This document shows, one piece after another, positions 55,841-64,000 of a stretch of 64,000 nucleotides of DNA. Numbering within the stretch: position 1 is the stretch's first letter; every line of letters begins with the position of its first letter. The notes beneath the pieces are model-generated. The model was not told the origin of the DNA and did no database searches. It saw only the letters and a program-made list of their open reading frames with translations. Position numbers and translations under genes: made by a program. The stretch is from Solimicrobium sp040544425 (lineage in GTDB: Bacteria; Pseudomonadota; Gammaproteobacteria; Burkholderiales; Burkholderiaceae_D). The stretch is from the NCBI GenBank assembly GCA_040544425.1, contig JBEONO010000016.1, forward strand, positions 1-64,000, given 5' to 3'.

Positions 55841-56893
55841 TTACCAGATTGCCTTACCTGAACTGTCTTTCACTTCTGTTTTCCAGGTTTCTTGCACTAA
55901 CTTGATTACAGCTGGTGGCATTGCAACATAGTCCAGTTCGTTGGCCATTGCTTCGCCATTTTTGAAAGCCCAATCAAAGAATTTCAATACTTCTTTACCT
56001 TTGGCTGCATCGGCCTGCTGTTTGTACATCAGAATAAATGATGCACCAGTAATTGGCCAGCTACCCTTGCCGGACTGGTCAGTCAGGATAACGTAGTATC
56101 CTGGTGATTTCGCCCAATCCGCGCCTGCTGCGGCAGCTTTAAATGAATCATCGCTTGGCTCAACAAAATTACCATCTTTGTTTTTCATTTGCGCGTAAAT
56201 CATTTTGTTCTTTTTAACGTAGGCATATTCGACGTAACCGATTGCACCTTTTACGTTTTGAACGCTGGCTGCAACGCCTTCATTTCCCTTGCCGCCCAAG
56301 CCAACCGGCCATTTCACTGCGGTGCTTGATCCAACTGTGGTTTTAAATTCAGCGTTTACTTTAGACAGATAATCGGTCCACAAGAATGTAGAACCAGATC
56401 CATCTGAACGATGCACGACAGTGATGTCAGTAGCAGGCAATTTTAAACTCGGATTCAATGCAGTAATTTCAGGCGCATTCCACTTGGTAATCTTGCCCAG
56501 GTAGATGCCGGCGATTACATCACCAGTCAGCTTTAACTTACCGGCTTCCATGCCGTCAATATTGACTACTGGCACTAGCCCACCCATAATGGCTGGAAAC
56601 TGAATCAAGCCAGCCGCCTCAAGTTCGTCGGCTTTGAGCGGCATATCAGAAGCACCAAAATCTACCGTTTTACTCTTAATTTGTTTAATTCCGGCACCGG
56701 AACCAACTGACTGGTAATTCAAGCCGTTACCGCTTGCTTTTTTGTATGCATCGGCCCATTTAGCATAGATTGGATACGGGAATGTTGCACCTGCACCAGT
56801 TAAATCGGCTGCGCCAACGGTAGTTACTGATGCCAATGCGGCGCTAGCGCTGATTGCAACAATAAGAGTTTTAAAAATTTTATTTAAAGACAT
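55841..56893 (-). CDS. pstS: Periplasmic phosphate-binding protein PstS
   Basis: 350 residues with a Sec signal peptide (cleaved after VGAA). GAGATFPYPIYAKWADAYKK, SVGSGAGIKQIKSKTVDFGA, HRSDGSGSTFLWTDYL and the VGLGGKGNEGVAASV loop are phosphate-binding motifs. First gene of the operon, with a Pho box upstream and an attenuator downstream. Confidence 0.97.
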   Translation of the reverse strand: MSLNKIFKTLIVAISASAALASVTTVGAADLTGAGATFPYPIYAKWADAYKKASGNGLNYQSVGSGAGIKQIKSKTVDFGASDMPLKADELEAAGLIQFPAIMGGLVPVVNIDGMEAGKLKLTGDVIAGIYLGKITKWNAPEITALNPSLKLPATDITVVHRSDGSGSTFLWTDYLSKVNAEFKTTVGSSTAVKWPVGLGGKGNEGVAASVQNVKGAIGYVEYAYVKKNKMIYAQMKNKDGNFVEPSDDSFKAAAAGADWAKSPGYYVILTDQSGKGSWPITGASFILMYKQQADAAKGKEVLKFFDWAFKNGEAMANELDYVAMPPAVIKLVQETWKTEVKDSSGKAIW

Positions 56894-56959
56894 AAGGGCT
56901 CCATGGTATGTTATGCAACATTCATTTCCAACAACACCCCGACACTGTACAGCTCAATT

Positions 56960-56977
56960 GTGACAAGTAGATGACAA
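56960..56977 (-). promoter_or_regulatory. Pho box of the pst operon
   Basis: Minus-strand TTGTCAT-CTAC-TTGTCAC matches the PhoB box CTGTCAT-N4-CTGTCAC at 12 of 14 conserved positions. TACAGT, ten bp downstream (56944-56949), can serve as the -10. It lies 67 bp before pstS. Confidence 0.9.
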
Positions 56978-57145
56978 AATCTTCCCTTTCGATCGCTGGC
57001 TGTAACAAATATATTAGGAGACATTTCAGCAGTTTGGAAAATATTATTCGAGATTTGAGGCTAATTACAAATAAGCAATTTTTAGAATTCACATTAATGT
57101 CATAATTCAAATTTAGAATCTTTAATAACAATAAACGAGTCATCT

Positions 57146-59338
57146 ATGAGCAATGTACCTATTGTTAAAACGCAATCAAAGCAATCCAAAGTCAATTCAC
57201 AGAAATCAGCGCAAAATAATATTGCAAAAAAAATAATTGCCCCAAGAAAAGTGAATCCTACCACAGCCAATTCGAATGCATCCATAAAAAAGTTGGGGCA
57301 ATTTCTCGATCGTGAACTATCCCAGATAGATTTCAACTGGCGGGTACTGGCTCAGGCCGAAGACACAAATATTCCGCTTTTGGAAAGATTGCGCTTCCTC
57401 TGTATCGCCAGCAGTAATTTGGACGAGTTTTTCGAAGTTCGTGTCGCCAGCTTGTTGGCGCACCAGGGTGAATATACCAAACCCAACCCCCAGCTAAAAG
57501 CAACCCTGGACGAAATCAGCGCCGAAGCCCATAAATTAGTAGAACGTCAATATCAGGTACTCAATGACGAAGTTCTACCCCTGTTATCACAGCACGGCGT
57601 GCACCTGTTGCGTCACAACGACCGCAACCCGGCGCAACGCGCCTGGGTCAAGGCCTATTTCGAACGGGAAGTACGACCGCTGTTGACGCCGATCGGATTG
57701 GACCCGGCCCACCCTTTCCCGCAGGTTGTTAACAAAAGCTTAAATTTCATTGTGTCTCTCGCCGGCAAAGACGCTTTTGGTCGCGGCACCGCGATTGCAA
57801 TTGTCAAAGCTCCAAGGGTATTGCCGCGCATCATTCGACTGCCTGACGAGCTCAGTCCCAAATCATCGGGCGCTTCGTTTTGCTTGCTGTCCTCCGTCAT
57901 CCATGCGCATATCGACGACTTATTCAATGGCCGGGAAGTTATTGCCTATTCGCAATTTCGAGTGACTCGCGACAGCGACATGTGGGTTGACGAAGATGAA
58001 GTCAAGAATTTACGCGTCGCATTACAGGGCGAGTTACAAAGCAGGCAATTTGGTGCAGCGGTACGTTTAGAGGTGGCGAAGAATTGTCCACCGAATTTGT
58101 CGAAGTTTTTATTGGAGCAATTTAACCTCCACCATACGCGTTTGTATGAGGTCAATGGTCCGGTCAATCTGGCACGCCTGTCGGCTATCGGAGAGTTAGT
58201 CAATTTTCCTGAGCTACGCTTCCCGCAATTTTTGCCGAACGTCGCAACCCCATATAGCCAGGCGGATATTTTTGCCGCCCTGCGCAAACAAGACCTGCTC
58301 CTGCATCATCCATTTCAATCCTTTCAGACTGTGATTGATTTTGTGCGTGACGCTGCTGCAGATCCAGCCGTGGTGGCGATTAAACAAACCATCTATCGTA
58401 CCGGAATGAATTCCGATTTGATGGAAGCATTGATCAGAGCGGCGCAAGATGGCAAAGAAGTGACGGTTATTCTGGAATTGATGGCTCGATTCGACGAAGA
58501 GGCGAATATCAACTGGGCTGACAAATTACAACGAGCTGGAGCACAGGTGGTGTATGGCGTTGTGGGATTAAAAACCCATGCCAAACTGGCTTTGGTGATT
58601 CGCCGCGAAGTTGGTCATCAGCTGCGTTGTTATGCACATTTGGGTACAGGAAACTACCATCCCACAACCACCAAGTTTTATACCGACTTCGGGCTGCTGA
58701 CGGCTAATCCGATCATTGCAGCAGAAGTCAACGAGATTTTTATTCACCTGACCAGTCTGACCAAGCACAAGAAATTTCAATACCTATGGCTGGCTCCGTT
58801 CTCATTTCATAATCAACTGATTAAAGCCATTCGCAACGAAGCGCGGCTGGCAAAATCAGGGAAGCCCGGTCGCATTATCGCCAAGATGAATGCGCTGCTT
58901 GATGAATCCGTGATTCGCGCACTGTACGCCGCGTCCAATGACGGCGTCGTGATTGACCTGATTGTGCGCGGTGCCTGCGCCCTGCGTCCAGGCGTGCCGG
59001 GGATGTCGGAAAATATCCACGTCCGCTCCATCATTGGGCGCTTCCTGGAACACAGTCGTATCTTTTACTTCCGCAATGATTTGGCCCATGACACGTATTT
59101 AGCCAGTGCCGACTGGATGAACCGCAATCTGTTCAGGCGAATTGAAGTCGGGTTTCCTGTTTTGGACAAAAATCTTAAAAAACGCGTCATGGATGAGGGC
59201 CTGCTGCCCTATTTAAAGGATAATTGCAACGCCTGGATACTGGAAGAAAGTGGTGACTACAAAATTCGCAGAAGTCGCGCTAAGCCATTCTGTGCACAAC
59301 AATATTTGATGGATACGCTGGGACATTCTGATTCCTGA
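57146..59338 (+). CDS. ppk: Polyphosphate kinase PPK1
   Basis: 730 residues. N-terminal, head, and two phospholipase-D-like catalytic domains. GLKTHAKLALVIRRE has the phosphorylated His; FLEHSRIFYF the second His region. About the first 48 residues are an extra Lys/Gln/Ser/Asn-rich tail before KLGQFLDRELSQIDFNWRVL, where most PPK1s begin. It makes polyphosphate from ATP. Divergent from pstS, so phosphate control is likely. Confidence 0.96.
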   Translation: MSNVPIVKTQSKQSKVNSQKSAQNNIAKKIIAPRKVNPTTANSNASIKKLGQFLDRELSQIDFNWRVLAQAEDTNIPLLERLRFLCIASSNLDEFFEVRVASLLAHQGEYTKPNPQLKATLDEISAEAHKLVERQYQVLNDEVLPLLSQHGVHLLRHNDRNPAQRAWVKAYFEREVRPLLTPIGLDPAHPFPQVVNKSLNFIVSLAGKDAFGRGTAIAIVKAPRVLPRIIRLPDELSPKSSGASFCLLSSVIHAHIDDLFNGREVIAYSQFRVTRDSDMWVDEDEVKNLRVALQGELQSRQFGAAVRLEVAKNCPPNLSKFLLEQFNLHHTRLYEVNGPVNLARLSAIGELVNFPELRFPQFLPNVATPYSQADIFAALRKQDLLLHHPFQSFQTVIDFVRDAAADPAVVAIKQTIYRTGMNSDLMEALIRAAQDGKEVTVILELMARFDEEANINWADKLQRAGAQVVYGVVGLKTHAKLALVIRREVGHQLRCYAHLGTGNYHPTTTKFYTDFGLLTANPIIAAEVNEIFIHLTSLTKHKKFQYLWLAPFSFHNQLIKAIRNEARLAKSGKPGRIIAKMNALLDESVIRALYAASNDGVVIDLIVRGACALRPGVPGMSENIHVRSIIGRFLEHSRIFYFRNDLAHDTYLASADWMNRNLFRRIEVGFPVLDKNLKKRVMDEGLLPYLKDNCNAWILEESGDYKIRRSRAKPFCAQQYLMDTLGHSDS

Positions 59339-59365
59339 TCAACGACCAATTTCTAGGATAAATTA

Positions 59366-59839
59366 ATGGATCTCATTTTATGGCGTCATGCACATGCGGA
59401 AGCACTGGAAGAGAGTGCCCCTCACAGGCTGGACACGGAACGCAAGTTGACTCAGAAGGGCCAAAAACAGGCAGCCAAAATGGCGCTGTGGCTCGATAGC
59501 GTGCTGCCTCACAGCTGCAAGATCCTGGTCAGTCCCAGTCAGCGCACGATGCAAACCGCCCTCGCACTCGGTCGTAAATTCAAAGTAGTGGCGGAGGTCG
59601 GGACCGACAGCGATGTGGACCAGATACTGAGCATCTGCAACTGGCCAAACAGCCGCGAACCAGTCCTGATCATTGGACACCAGCCGCAATTGGGCGAGAT
59701 CGTCTGCAGATTGATACCTTCGATTACAGAGTGCGCCATGCGCAAAGGGAATGTTTGGTGGATCAGCCAGAAAGAAAGTGAAGAAGATCCAATGACGTTT
59801 TTGAAAGCAGTCATGACGCCTGAGCTGGTCGTCAAATAG
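59366..59839 (+). CDS. sixA: Phosphohistidine phosphatase SixA
   Basis: 157 residues of the histidine phosphatase family: LILWRHAHAEALEE (RHA/G catalytic His), SPSQRTMQTALALG and VLIIGHQPQLGEIV. It removes phosphate from protein histidines; in E. coli from the PtsN-type phosphotransfer system and ArcB. 27 bp after ppk. Confidence 0.92.
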   Translation: MDLILWRHAHAEALEESAPHRLDTERKLTQKGQKQAAKMALWLDSVLPHSCKILVSPSQRTMQTALALGRKFKVVAEVGTDSDVDQILSICNWPNSREPVLIIGHQPQLGEIVCRLIPSITECAMRKGNVWWISQKESEEDPMTFLKAVMTPELVVK

Positions 59840-59849
59840 CAAACAAATC

Positions 59850-59877
59850 GTTGGCGTCACATCACTGCAACGCCAAC
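59850..59877. terminator. Hairpin between convergent sixA and acyltransferase genes
   Basis: Perfect 8-bp stem GTTGGCGT/ACGCCAAC with a 12-base loop, 10 bp after the sixA stop. There is no strong U-tract. Confidence 0.6.
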
Positions 59878-59884
59878 CAGCAAA

Positions 59885-60652
59885 TTACGCCGACTTATCC
59901 TTCAAATAGTGACGCGAATAACGTCCATCCAAATTTTCCAAAGGCAGCATCAGGAATAGATCGGCACAATGGAAGTCCGGATCCCAGGCAGGTTCACCGC
60001 ATACCCAGGCGCCAGCACGCAAATACCCTTTTAACAGCGGTGGCACATTCGATTTGAATTGCGCATCGAAGTCGGTATTGAGTGGGAACGGCAACAGCGG
60101 GGCAACCCGGTAGTCGATCGGCGCCATGTCTTCTGGTTTCAAACTCGCGAAGATGGCATTGGCATTCATGCCGCCATCGGCCAAACTGACCGAAGCACAT
60201 CCAACCAAATAATTGCACTGTTCACGACGCATAAATGCAGCCAGACCTGCCCACAGCAACATGATTACCGCGCCACTGCGGTAGTCCGGGTGGATACAGG
60301 CGCGCCCTGCTTCAGCAATCTGATCACGGATGTGTTCAAAACGCGACAGATCAAATTCTGATTCCGAATAATAGCGACCGACTTTACGCGCTGCGTGAGG
60401 CCCGAGGACGCGATAGGTTCCGACTATTTTTAAGGAGTTGGTATCGCGAACAATTAAATGGTCGCAATAATCATCAAATTCATCTTTATCCAATCCTTCG
60501 GCATTGACTAATGCAGACAATCCCATTGTTTCGATAAATACTTTGTAGCGCAGGCGCTGCACTTCACGCACCTCTTCTGGGCTACTGGCCAGACTTAAGC
60601 TTAATTTGGAAAAATTCGAGTTTTGTTCTGAGGTCGATGTAAGTAGTCGCAT
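59885..60652 (-). CDS. OlsB-like GNAT acyltransferase
   Basis: 255 residues. VQRLRYKVFIETMGLSALVN, then DEFDDYCDHLIVRD and IVGTYRVLGP, EAGRACIHPDYRSGAVIMLL and YLVGCASVSL match the ornithine acyl-ACP N-acyltransferase / autoinducer-synthase-like GNAT family. It might make ornithine lipids, a phosphate-free membrane lipid used under phosphate limitation, which would suit the pst/ppk neighbourhood. Other GNAT substrates cannot be excluded. Confidence 0.8.
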   Translation of the reverse strand: MRLLTSTSEQNSNFSKLSLSLASSPEEVREVQRLRYKVFIETMGLSALVNAEGLDKDEFDDYCDHLIVRDTNSLKIVGTYRVLGPHAARKVGRYYSESEFDLSRFEHIRDQIAEAGRACIHPDYRSGAVIMLLWAGLAAFMRREQCNYLVGCASVSLADGGMNANAIFASLKPEDMAPIDYRVAPLLPFPLNTDFDAQFKSNVPPLLKGYLRAGAWVCGEPAWDPDFHCADLFLMLPLENLDGRYSRHYLKDKSA

Positions 60653-60784
60653 AATTTAACCAAAAATAGAGACTTCCGAAGATTAACAAGCTAATACTTC
60701 AAGTTGATGACGATAATGTTGCAGTATCATGACACGATTTGGAAGAACTGGTTCCGACTTGTGCCAAATTGACGCCATTACCAG

Positions 60785-61468
60785 CTAACTCAAGCCTTCA
60801 GCGGTTAACCGCAAAGTCCGATCACAACGACTGGCCAGATCCAGATCGTGGGTAACGATCACAAATGCCGTGCCTGATCTCGCCGACAAATCAAGCATCG
60901 TATCGAAAATATTCTGTGCATTTTGCCGATCCAGATTGCCCGTGGGCTCATCGGCCAGCACGCAGGCAGGTTTGGTTACCAATGCCCGCGCCAGCGCAAC
61001 GCGTTGTCGTTCACCACCCGACAGTTCGCCGGGGACATGAGTAACGCGATGACCGAGGCCAACCTGTTCCAGCATCGCCAGCGCTTCCTGTTCAGCCTGC
61101 TTGTGCGGCATGCGCCGTATTGTCAACGGCATGGCGACATTATCAAGAGCTGAAAACTCGGGCAACAAATGATGGAATTGATACACGAAACCAAGTGACG
61201 CATTACGCAAACTGCAGCGCTGCGCCTCACTCATCGTCGAGAAATTATGGCCCAATAATTTTACCCAGCCGGTCGTCGGGTTATCCAGTCCGCCCAACAC
61301 ATGCAGCAAAGTGGACTTTCCGGAACCGGAAGCACCAACTATCGCGATGCGCTCACCACGATGCACCTCGAATTGAATTCCTTTCAAAACCGGAACTGCA
61401 AACGGGCCGTCACCATAAGTCTTGCCCAAATCGGCACATGCCATTACCGCTTCGATTGCCTCATTCAT
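60785..61468 (-). CDS. lolD: Lipoprotein-releasing ABC ATPase LolD
   Basis: 227 residues from ATG 61468. Walker A GASGSGKSTLLHVLGGLD, signature LSGGERQRVALARAL, Walker B VLADEPTGNLD. Drives LolC(E) to extract outer-membrane lipoproteins from the inner membrane to LolA. Its start overlaps lolC by 8 bp. Confidence 0.94.
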   Translation of the reverse strand: MNEAIEAVMACADLGKTYGDGPFAVPVLKGIQFEVHRGERIAIVGASGSGKSTLLHVLGGLDNPTTGWVKLLGHNFSTMSEAQRCSLRNASLGFVYQFHHLLPEFSALDNVAMPLTIRRMPHKQAEQEALAMLEQVGLGHRVTHVPGELSGGERQRVALARALVTKPACVLADEPTGNLDRQNAQNIFDTMLDLSARSGTAFVIVTHDLDLASRCDRTLRLTAEGLS

Positions 61469-62717
61469 ATCGTAGTGCCTCTGCTGGTTTGACACTGGAT
61501 GCGCGATAACTCGGATAAATTGTCGATAACAGCGCAAACAGCAAGGCCATGCCGCCAATATAGGTAACATCATCCCAGTGCAAGTCAGATGGGACACTGC
61601 TGATAAAGTAGACCGTCTTGTCCAGAAACTGCACGCCAAACAGATGCTCAAGAAAACCAACAATTTGTGGAATGTTTAAGGCGATCAGTACGCCAGAACC
61701 GACACCCAAAATAGTGCCCAAGGTTCCCACCATCGTACCCTGCACCATGAAGATTTTCATGATCGATGAAGGTGTGGCGCCCAGAGTCCGCAAGATGGCG
61801 ATATCCGCCTGCTTGTCACGCACCGTCATGACCAGCGTGGAGACCAGATTAAAGGCAGCTACGGCAATGATCAGCGTCAAAATGATGAACATCATCCGTT
61901 TTTCGGTTTTGACCGCCGCAAAATAATTGCGATTCTGCTGCGACCAGTCGCGCAACAACAGGTTGCCGCTCAATGTTTTGGACAACTCATCCGCAATCGC
62001 AGGAGCGGCAAGCAGGTCGTCGACCCGCAATCTCAGTCCGGTCGGCGCGTTCAAACGGTACAATTTTTCCGCATCCAGCATATGGATATAGACCACTCCA
62101 ACATCATATTCGGATTGGCCAGCTTCAAAAATTCCGCTGATTGTGAAGGACTTCAGGCGTGGCGCGAAGCCTGCCGGAGTGATTTGGCCTTGCGGTACTG
62201 CCAGGGTAATTTTGTCACCCAACCTGGCGTCCAGGGCGTGCGCCAGATCCTTGCCAATGACAATGTTAAATTCGCCACTCACCAGACTGGTAAAACTACC
62301 CTGCTTGATTTTACTGATGACGTCGGAAACGGCTGGTTCCTGCTCCGGTAAAATTCCATAGACCATCACCCCGCGCAAGGTATCGTTCAAAATCAGACCT
62401 TGCTCTTCTACATAGGGTGCTGCAGCTTTGACATGTTTGTTTAACAGTGTTTCACGAGCAGTTTTCTGCCAATCCGGCAAACTGCTGGCCACGTCAAACA
62501 CCTCGATATGGGAAACAACCGAGAGCATCCGGTCGCGCACTTCTTTTTGGAATCCGTTCATGACCGAGAGCACAATAATCAGTGCTGCCACTCCCAGACC
62601 AATACCTGCCATTGAAATCAAGGATATAAAGGAAATGAAGCTGTTGCGCCCACTTCTGCGTCCGGCGCGGGTATACCGCAGGCCGATTTGCCATTCATAC
62701 GGCAAGTTTTTTAACAA
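61461..62717 (-). CDS. lolC: Lipoprotein-releasing permease LolC/LolE
   Basis: 418 residues. Four membrane helices: first (SFISLISMAGIGLGVAALII) and the C-terminal FtsX domain (TEKRMMFIILTLIIAVAAFN). LPYEWQIGLRYTR at the N-terminus is the family start. No ATG fits: GGGAGGAG is followed by TTG codons, and TTG 62717 gives the standard length. A single LolC/E subunit beside LolD suggests a homodimeric (LolF-like) arrangement. Confidence 0.88.
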   Translation of the reverse strand: MLKNLPYEWQIGLRYTRAGRRSGRNSFISFISLISMAGIGLGVAALIIVLSVMNGFQKEVRDRMLSVVSHIEVFDVASSLPDWQKTARETLLNKHVKAAAPYVEEQGLILNDTLRGVMVYGILPEQEPAVSDVISKIKQGSFTSLVSGEFNIVIGKDLAHALDARLGDKITLAVPQGQITPAGFAPRLKSFTISGIFEAGQSEYDVGVVYIHMLDAEKLYRLNAPTGLRLRVDDLLAAPAIADELSKTLSGNLLLRDWSQQNRNYFAAVKTEKRMMFIILTLIIAVAAFNLVSTLVMTVRDKQADIAILRTLGATPSSIMKIFMVQGTMVGTLGTILGVGSGVLIALNIPQIVGFLEHLFGVQFLDKTVYFISSVPSDLHWDDVTYIGGMALLFALLSTIYPSYRASSVKPAEALRYE

Positions 62718-62768
62718 AATCAATATCTCCTCCCGAGAACAGCCAGCAGTGTGCCATATAATGGCGAG

Positions 62769-63746
62769 ATGAGTCATCCTGAAATTATTATTCCCTTTGC
62801 ACTTCCTCCCGCGGAACACGCTAAAGATCTGATCAAGCTGCTGGCATCAACCGGCAGCAAAGACGGATTGGCGACGCTGCTGGCCCGCGCCCACAGCATC
62901 AGGCGCACGCAGTTTGATGATTTTTCAATGCAGCTACCCCATGAAGTCTGGCTGTCAGAGCAGCATCACTACAAACCACTGAACCAACAGATACAGCGCC
63001 AATCGATTGCGCTGCCAGATGGGTACTGGTTCCTGATCCATCCGGTCAACCTGCACATTGCGAGCAATCATCTGGTACTGACCGATTATCGGCAACTTGC
63101 TTTGGCAGAGCAGGATGCCCGCGCACTGTTTGAAAAAGCGGAGATGTTGTGTCAGGAGCGCGGACTGCAACTGGTCTATGGCGACGCCCTGCACTGGTTT
63201 TTGCGCGCCGACGACTGGTCCGACTTCACGACCACCTCACCCGACGCGGCCTGCGGGCGTAACATCGAAATCTGGTCCCCCAAAGGTAAGCAGGTGCTGG
63301 CATGGCGCAAGCTGCAAAACGAAATTCAAATGGAGTGGTTTATCCATCCGGTCCAGGAACAACGTCAACTGCGCGGCGAAAAAACCATTAATGGGCTGTG
63401 GTTATGGTCAGGCACAGCATTTCCGCAGCCGCCAGAAGCCCAAAATGCTGGACCCGTTCGCATCAATCCCACATTCGACGAGATTATCCGGACGCCGCAC
63501 CTTAATTTGATCGACCGCCTGAGTTCCGCCGCTTTGGCCAGTGACTGGGGCAGCTGGGCGGAAATGATGACCGAGCTGGACCGTGACCTGTTCATGCCAC
63601 TTTACTCTGCGTTAAAAAAACGCCAGATCGGACCAATTCATTTGATTTTATCGAACAATAATTCGCTGCTCAGCGCACAAACCAGTTCCAATTCACTGCT
63701 TCAATTTTGGCGCGGCGCAAGCTTGAAGGCGCTCTTTCAATCATGA
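62769..63746 (+). CDS. RpfE-like / phosphoglycerate-mutase-like regulatory protein
   Basis: 325 residues from ATG 62769. PVNLHIASNHLVLTDYRQLA and RNIEIWSPKGKQVLAWRKLQ then NEIQMEWF, and GLWLWSGTAF, are familiar from proteins encoded just before recJ in Burkholderiales, annotated as RpfE-type regulators or ApgM-related. No catalytic motif is recognisable. It overlaps recJ by 4 bp (ATGA), so the pair is co-translated. Confidence 0.65.
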   Translation: MSHPEIIIPFALPPAEHAKDLIKLLASTGSKDGLATLLARAHSIRRTQFDDFSMQLPHEVWLSEQHHYKPLNQQIQRQSIALPDGYWFLIHPVNLHIASNHLVLTDYRQLALAEQDARALFEKAEMLCQERGLQLVYGDALHWFLRADDWSDFTTTSPDAACGRNIEIWSPKGKQVLAWRKLQNEIQMEWFIHPVQEQRQLRGEKTINGLWLWSGTAFPQPPEAQNAGPVRINPTFDEIIRTPHLNLIDRLSSAALASDWGSWAEMMTELDRDLFMPLYSALKKRQIGPIHLILSNNNSLLSAQTSSNSLLQFWRGASLKALFQS

Positions 63747-64000
63747 CCGCAGCAGCCAGGAGCCAGGCAGGCCAGATTCGCGCCCGCACTTATTCGTTTC
63801 GCGAATCCGAATTCTTGCGGCAACAAGGTGTGCACCCGGTCATGGCTCGACTGTATGCCGCACGCGGTTTAAAAAGCGCGCTGGAATTATCAACCGAACT
63901 GTCATCGCTGCACGCGCCATCGGGACTATTACAGATTAACCAGGCCGCCGTATTTTTAGCCGATGCGATCGCAGAAAAAAAACGCTTTACGATTGTCGCG
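63743..64000 (+). CDS. recJ: Single-strand exonuclease RecJ, 5' part
   Basis: First 86 codons; the frame runs off the window. GVHPVMARLYAARGLKSALE and AAVFLADAIAEKKRFTIVA match the start of RecJ just before the DYDCDGATA catalytic motif, which would lie beyond the edge. 5'-3' exonuclease for recombination and mismatch repair. ATG overlaps the previous stop by four bases. Confidence 0.85.
   Translation, partial: MTAAARSQAGQIRARTYSFRESEFLRQQGVHPVMARLYAARGLKSALELSTELSSLHAPSGLLQINQAAVFLADAIAEKKRFTIVA

Noticed and set aside
56990..57020. Second Pho box in front of ppk
   Set aside because: CTGTAAC-AAAT-ATATTAG keeps only one half site; the second half does not match.

Overview
The core of this window (about 12.9 kb to the right end) looks like a chromosome of a betaproteobacterium, most likely Burkholderiales and probably near Oxalobacteraceae. 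This is inferred from gene content and order, not from a database search. The pointers are guaA/guaB close to ratA-rnfH and smpB, a prpB-prpC-acnD-prpF methylcitrate operon with a divergent prpR, a complete pstSCAB-phoU-phoB-phoR operon next to ppk-sixA, and lolCD beside an RpfE-like gene and recJ.

Region 1 (1-12,935) is an accessory island abutting the 3' end of guaA. At its guaA edge are a P4-type tyrosine integrase, an AlpA-like regulator and a 293-bp int-guaA gap with iterated TACCGTCA motifs and inverted repeats. Two remnants suggest a former integrative conjugative element: the 5' end of a TraG/VirD4-like gene cut by an IS3-family fragment (about 5975-6270), and a frameshifted DUF2274 gene (10671-10885). 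Between them lies a nine-gene leftward block, AT-richer than its flanks: cupin, DUF488, DUF2945, uracil-DNA-glycosylase-like protein, SdhC, SdhD, SdhB, 7Fe ferredoxin and a DUF3330 protein. It encodes three of the four complex II subunits but no SdhA. A second, diverged UDG-like plus DUF488 pair lies at 500-1793, where the DUF488 gene has a TAG at a Trp position. Next to it is a two-gene redox operon: a quinoprotein-like beta-propeller and a cytochrome-b/molybdopterin oxidoreductase fusion.

Region 2 (12,936-26,500) holds housekeeping genes: guaA, a GAF-GGDEF protein with degenerate motifs, guaB, rnfH-ratA, smpB, a nitronate monooxygenase, clpB with a sigma-32-like promoter, a TPR-methyltransferase and a DODA-type dioxygenase. 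A roughly 170-bp near-palindrome begins at the dioxygenase stop codon.

Region 3 (26,493-34,220) is propionate catabolism: prpB-prpC-acnD-prpF, with a sigma-54 promoter, and prpR reading the other way with three TGAAAC repeats at its start. A 385-bp noncoding gap follows, with hairpins and a 14-bp tandem repeat. It precedes a translationally coupled response regulator-CheC-diguanylate cyclase operon.

Region 4 (36.6-50 kb) contains an MsbA-like ABC exporter, an S9 peptidase, a DUF924 protein, a probable lysine-degradation pair (lysine 6-dehydrogenase/saccharopine-dehydrogenase-like plus aminoadipate-semialdehyde-type dehydrogenase) with a nearby Lrp regulator, a TPR lipoprotein, a PAS sensor kinase and dctA.

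Region 5 (50-64 kb) is phosphate and polyphosphate metabolism, pstSCAB-phoUBR (with a Pho box and two internal terminator-like hairpins) divergent from ppk-sixA, then an OlsB-like acyltransferase, lolCD, the RpfE-like gene and the start of recJ, which runs off the window.
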